This document shows positions 61,068-64,000 of a DNA stretch of 64,000 nt, piece by piece. The notes beneath the pieces were generated by a model that searched no databases, had not been told where the DNA came from, and saw only the letters and a list, made by a program, of their open reading frames with translations. Both the position numbers and the translations under genes were made by a program. The stretch comes from Oryzias latipes (lineage: Eukaryota; Chordata; Actinopteri; Beloniformes; Adrianichthyidae). Numbering within the stretch: the stretch's first letter is position 1; every line of letters begins with the position of its first letter. The stretch is from NCBI RefSeq assembly GCF_002234675.1, contig NC_019879.2:87501-151500 (forward strand), in the 5' to 3' direction.

Positions 61068-63525
61068 TTAGGCCTCGCTCTCGCCTGCGGGGGCGGCGTT
61101 CTGGACCTCCTCCTCCAGGATGGGGACGATCAGGTTGTCCTTGGACATCAGGTTGTACTTCATGACGAAGCGCGTGAAGCGGTGACACAGGAACGTCTCG
61201 TTCTGCACAGACACCACAGGAGGGGGGGGGGGGGTCAAACACACCATGACTCAGCAAGAAGCCCCGCCCACCAGGGAGGTGAAGCCATCGGCTAGATTTA
61301 GCTAGAGGGGGCAGAATGGAGCCTGTCACATGTCTAATTCACGTTACAGTGCAAAGCTCTTTGTGGGAGGGGCTTCAACCGTTTATGGAGGAACGCAGCT
61401 TTGTGCTGAAACACTTGCAGCTCCAGGGGGGGCTAGGGGTTGCTATAGCAACTGCAAGATTTGGCAAAGCTACTCAAATCTATAAACAGAACAAACAGAA
61501 ACATCAGAGACACAGGAAGTCATGATTAATGGATGAACAACATTTAATTCTACAACCAGGAGAACAGGAGGAGTTTTTAGGTTAACGTCCCATTTTTATC
61601 TGGGAGAGACGAATGGACTGAATGGACGGGTAAAGGTTAGAGGGGTGTGTGTGTGTGTGGGGGGGGGGGGGGTGCATGTGTGTGAGCAGCCTCCACTGTT
61701 ATCCTTGGTTTTTTTTTTTTTGGACTTTCAAACTCATGAAACGTAAACTTTTCTGGTTTTCTTCTCCATTTTCATGGATAGCAGCGGTTATGCTAGCAGC
61801 GGTTATGATGATTTGTACCCCCCATCATATGATAGGGGGTACAAAAATCTTTGTAAATCTGCCTGATGCCCCCCACCCGTCATCGCTCTAAACATCCTCC
61901 ATGTTTTCCATCTACAGTGAATAAAATCCACACAGACTAACATTTGGCCGTAGCTCCTCCCACACGCAGCTGCGGCGTAGAGTATGGCAAGCCAGGGTCA
62001 GACCTTCAGATGAAAACGGCCAGGAAGTGGGATGGTTGATGCTGGGATGCACCCCCTCCACACAGAGGGAGGGGGTTCAGCAGCTCACCTTTTCATTTGT
62101 TTTGGTGTTTCCCTCCAGACTCACCTCATACTTGTCAAAGATCTGCCGGTGATGGAAGTACGCGTGAGAGAATATCCTGTAGATGCGGCGACACACCGAG
62201 CCCAGCTTGGCCACCGACGACTCCTTGATGCTCACCCTGTGCAGAGAGAGAGAGGGTGTCCAGATGTCTGTGGGCCCCTGAAGGCAGCACGGAAGCAGCA
62301 GACCTGCCCCCTGCTGGCCTTTTGGGGGAAACGCTCACCTGCTGGGGAAGTACTTGTTGCTGTTCAGTAAGCAGGCCGCTCCGTCCAGCGTGTGTCTGGT
62401 GTAATCGATGGCAGGACACTGCAGCAGCCACACATGAACCGTCACTCAATGTCACACGCCCACACTGAGGCCACACCCCCTGCTCACCTCTTTGGGCGTC
62501 TTGTGGGCGGCGCACAGGAAGATCCACTGCTCCGTGGCAGTCATCTGGGTGCAGGTGTCAGGGTGGCACTCGCTCTGTGGGGGCACAGCCATCAACACCC
62601 CCATCAACCACAAACCCTCCAAAGATCTTTCAGGGTTGATGCCTCAGGTATTGTGGGGAGGCCGTCTCACGGCCGTCAGATCACAGCGTCTCCATCGCGG
62701 TTTGTCTCCCAGCCGGTGTCGAGTAATTCATCCAAAATGCTAGCAACCCCCCCCCCCCCCCCCCCCCCCATGTTCTGTGGTTTTGAACTTTTTCTAATTA
62801 AACTTTGGTTGTCCGTGGTAGAAATACACACCTATAGGGTATAATCACCTTCAATATAAAATAAAATCTGATAGTTTTATTTTGGAAGTGCAATGGAAGA
62901 TTTTATTTTGAAACCCCGACCTGTTTCCTGTTCTCTAGCTTTTTGCTACCTTGGCGTGTCAACAGACTTCATTAGGAGTCCTGCATAAAGCTGGCGCCGT
63001 GGCGTAAGGCTGCACGGCAGACGCAGACATGGCGGCGGCGATGTGGTGACGAACCGCAGACGGCCATCCGGCTTTGGGACATCGGCGTCACTCACCTGCA
63101 GCTTGACGGCCAGACCGTTGAGCTCCAGGCAGAACTGTCTGCAGAAACATCAGACATGGAGACTGAGAGCAGCAGGACTAACCTCTGTCTTAGGATAAAT
63201 GAGGATGCAAGAAGCGTCAAGGGCTTCTAGAAACCCTGTGCGCCCCCTCCTCTTTAAGGGGTAAGGGGGGCTGTCAGTCAACAACAGTCCAAGAGCAGAG
63301 ATGCTACCCATACAAAGACGGTCTGGGTGTTTTCTCCTGGTTGGTTTTAGCTGGATGTAGATTCATGTCTGAATTACAACATTATTCAGAGCTTGCTTGT
63401 GTGTGTGTGTGTGTTTGTGTGTACCTGAGGTGCTCGTACTTCCACACCCCCTCGTCCTGTCCCTCTGGAGGTTCCAGGATCTTGTCGATGTTGGAGCAGT
63501 CTGACCGAATGTTCTGCTGAATGTA
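61068..63525 (-). CDS. MOB4: MOB4 (phocein), six 3'-terminal coding exons; 5' end outside window
   Basis: Exons in gene order: 63425-63525, 63096-63138, 62488-62574, 62339-62418, 62125-62236 and 61068-61202 (stop TAA at 61068-61070). Donor and acceptor sites and phases all fit. The peptide runs from '[12 protein letters not shown]' through '[18 protein letters not shown]', '[20 protein letters not shown]', '[20 protein letters not shown]' and '[20 protein letters not shown]' to '[10 protein letters not shown]' and 'GESEA'. This is the Mob1/phocein fold. The Cys pair in 'CHPDTC' and the His residues in 'HAYFHH' are the zinc ligands of the family. MOB4 is a subunit of the STRIPAK phosphatase-kinase complex. 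Near-identity to mammalian MOB4 is seen, with small changes such as FDKYE where human has FDEYE, and a short Ala/Pro change before the C-terminus. About 40 N-terminal residues lie beyond position 63525, with the first exons past 64000 or unrecognised between 63526 and 64000. Confidence 0.95.
61640..61672. repeat. (TG)n followed by poly-G, in MOB4 last intron
   Basis: A simple repeat in the 0.9-kb intron before the last MOB4 exon. A G run also lies near 61221-61233. Confidence 0.85.
61812..61845. repeat. 34-bp near-perfect palindrome
   Basis: TTTGTACCCCCCATCAT is followed without a spacer by ATGATAGGGGGTACAAA, which matches its reverse complement at 16 of 17 positions. It lies in MOB4 intronic sequence. 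Confidence 0.85.
62305..62317 (-). promoter_or_regulatory. candidate CTCF site in a MOB4 intron
   Basis: CCAGCAGGGGGCA on the minus strand fits the CTCF core consensus at all 13 positions. Confidence 0.35.
62748..62769. repeat. poly-C run
   Basis: About 22 uninterrupted C in the MOB4 intron between 62575 and 63095, one of many long G or C runs in the window. Confidence 0.9.
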
Positions 63526-64000
63526 CTGGTGGACAAACAACAGTTTCTGAGCAGCTGTGGTCACATCATGTCTGTAAGTCAGAACTGGACTGTGGTCACA
63601 TGTCTGTAGGTGAGAACTGGACTGAGCGACTGTGACATCATCCATAGAAACGGTTTCCAACCAAATGAAGCCAATTCAGTCATTTTTTTGCATTACAGAT
63701 GCCCCCATGTTGGAGCCCGACGACGTCAGTAAGCAGTGATTGGCTTGAGTCTCTCTGAATCATCGTTACTATGGCAACCACTCTCACCAATCAGGAGTGA
63801 GCTTATTGAAAGGCCACACCCCTACCACTGCTAAGCATGGGGGGCAGCAGGCTCCAACTACTTCCATTGAGGAATCTGATTGGTCAGTTTAGAACTTGAG
63901 TAACCTGCCATAAAGGAAAGGGTATCAGATCCAGACCGGTTCTGACCCATAGAATGAGAGCAGAAGAACAGAAGTCAACGGGTCAACAGGTACTTCCTGT
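63526..64000 (-). other. MOB4: MOB4 intron, truncated by window edge
   Basis: Upstream of the first exon in view. No further MOB4 exon could be recognised. An X-box-like GTTACTATGGCAAC lies at 63765-63778. Confidence 0.55.

Overview
The window looks like teleost fish nuclear DNA, probably a percomorph. Genes are split by GT-AG introns and widely spaced. The rest holds fish-type repeats: hAT, Tc1, piggyBac-like and Harbinger DNA transposons, LINE fragments, tRNA-derived SINEs, many microsatellites and minisatellites, and long G or C runs. The species cannot be fixed from the sequence alone. Three protein-coding genes are supported, and all match neighbours on human chromosome 2q33: PLCL1 (first coding exon only, minus strand, about 26.1 kb), RFTN2 (complete, nine coding exons, plus strand, 49.3-60.2 kb) and MOB4 (six 3'-terminal coding exons, minus strand, 61.1-63.5 kb). 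RFTN2 and MOB4 lie tail to tail, as in human. MARS2 and BOLL, which lie between RFTN2 and PLCL1 in human, are not visible between them here. || Layout. 1-25.97 kb is the start of PLCL1 intron 1. It holds decayed transposons (a Tc1/mariner remnant, a piggyBac-like MITE, two hAT-type elements, a LINE reverse-transcriptase scrap, several SINEs) and simple repeats, with no other exon seen. 25.97-26.7 kb is PLCL1 exon 1 and its CpG-rich promoter. 26.7-49.1 kb is intergenic and dominated by repeats. These include a 3.35-kb minisatellite with a 24-bp unit that runs into a Tc1-like transposase 3' end, a 1.9-kb satellite of 95 nearly identical 20-bp units, an L1 3' end, a CR1/L2-type LINE split by a PIF/Harbinger element, and a nearly complete 3.0-kb hAT transposon whose transposase is broken at two points. 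49.1-60.4 kb is RFTN2. Its introns carry a SINE, two small minisatellites, two hAT elements with perfect 8-bp target duplications, and a 2.6-kb G-rich minisatellite in the last intron. 60.6-64 kb is MOB4, whose first exons lie beyond the window. || How they relate. The three genes do not form an operon-like unit; they are conserved neighbours. RFTN2 encodes a lipidated membrane-raft protein, MOB4 a STRIPAK-complex subunit, and PLCL1 a catalytically inactive PLC-related scaffold. No clear new biological system was found. The most unusual features are the tandem arrays and the nested or recently active transposons described in the findings.
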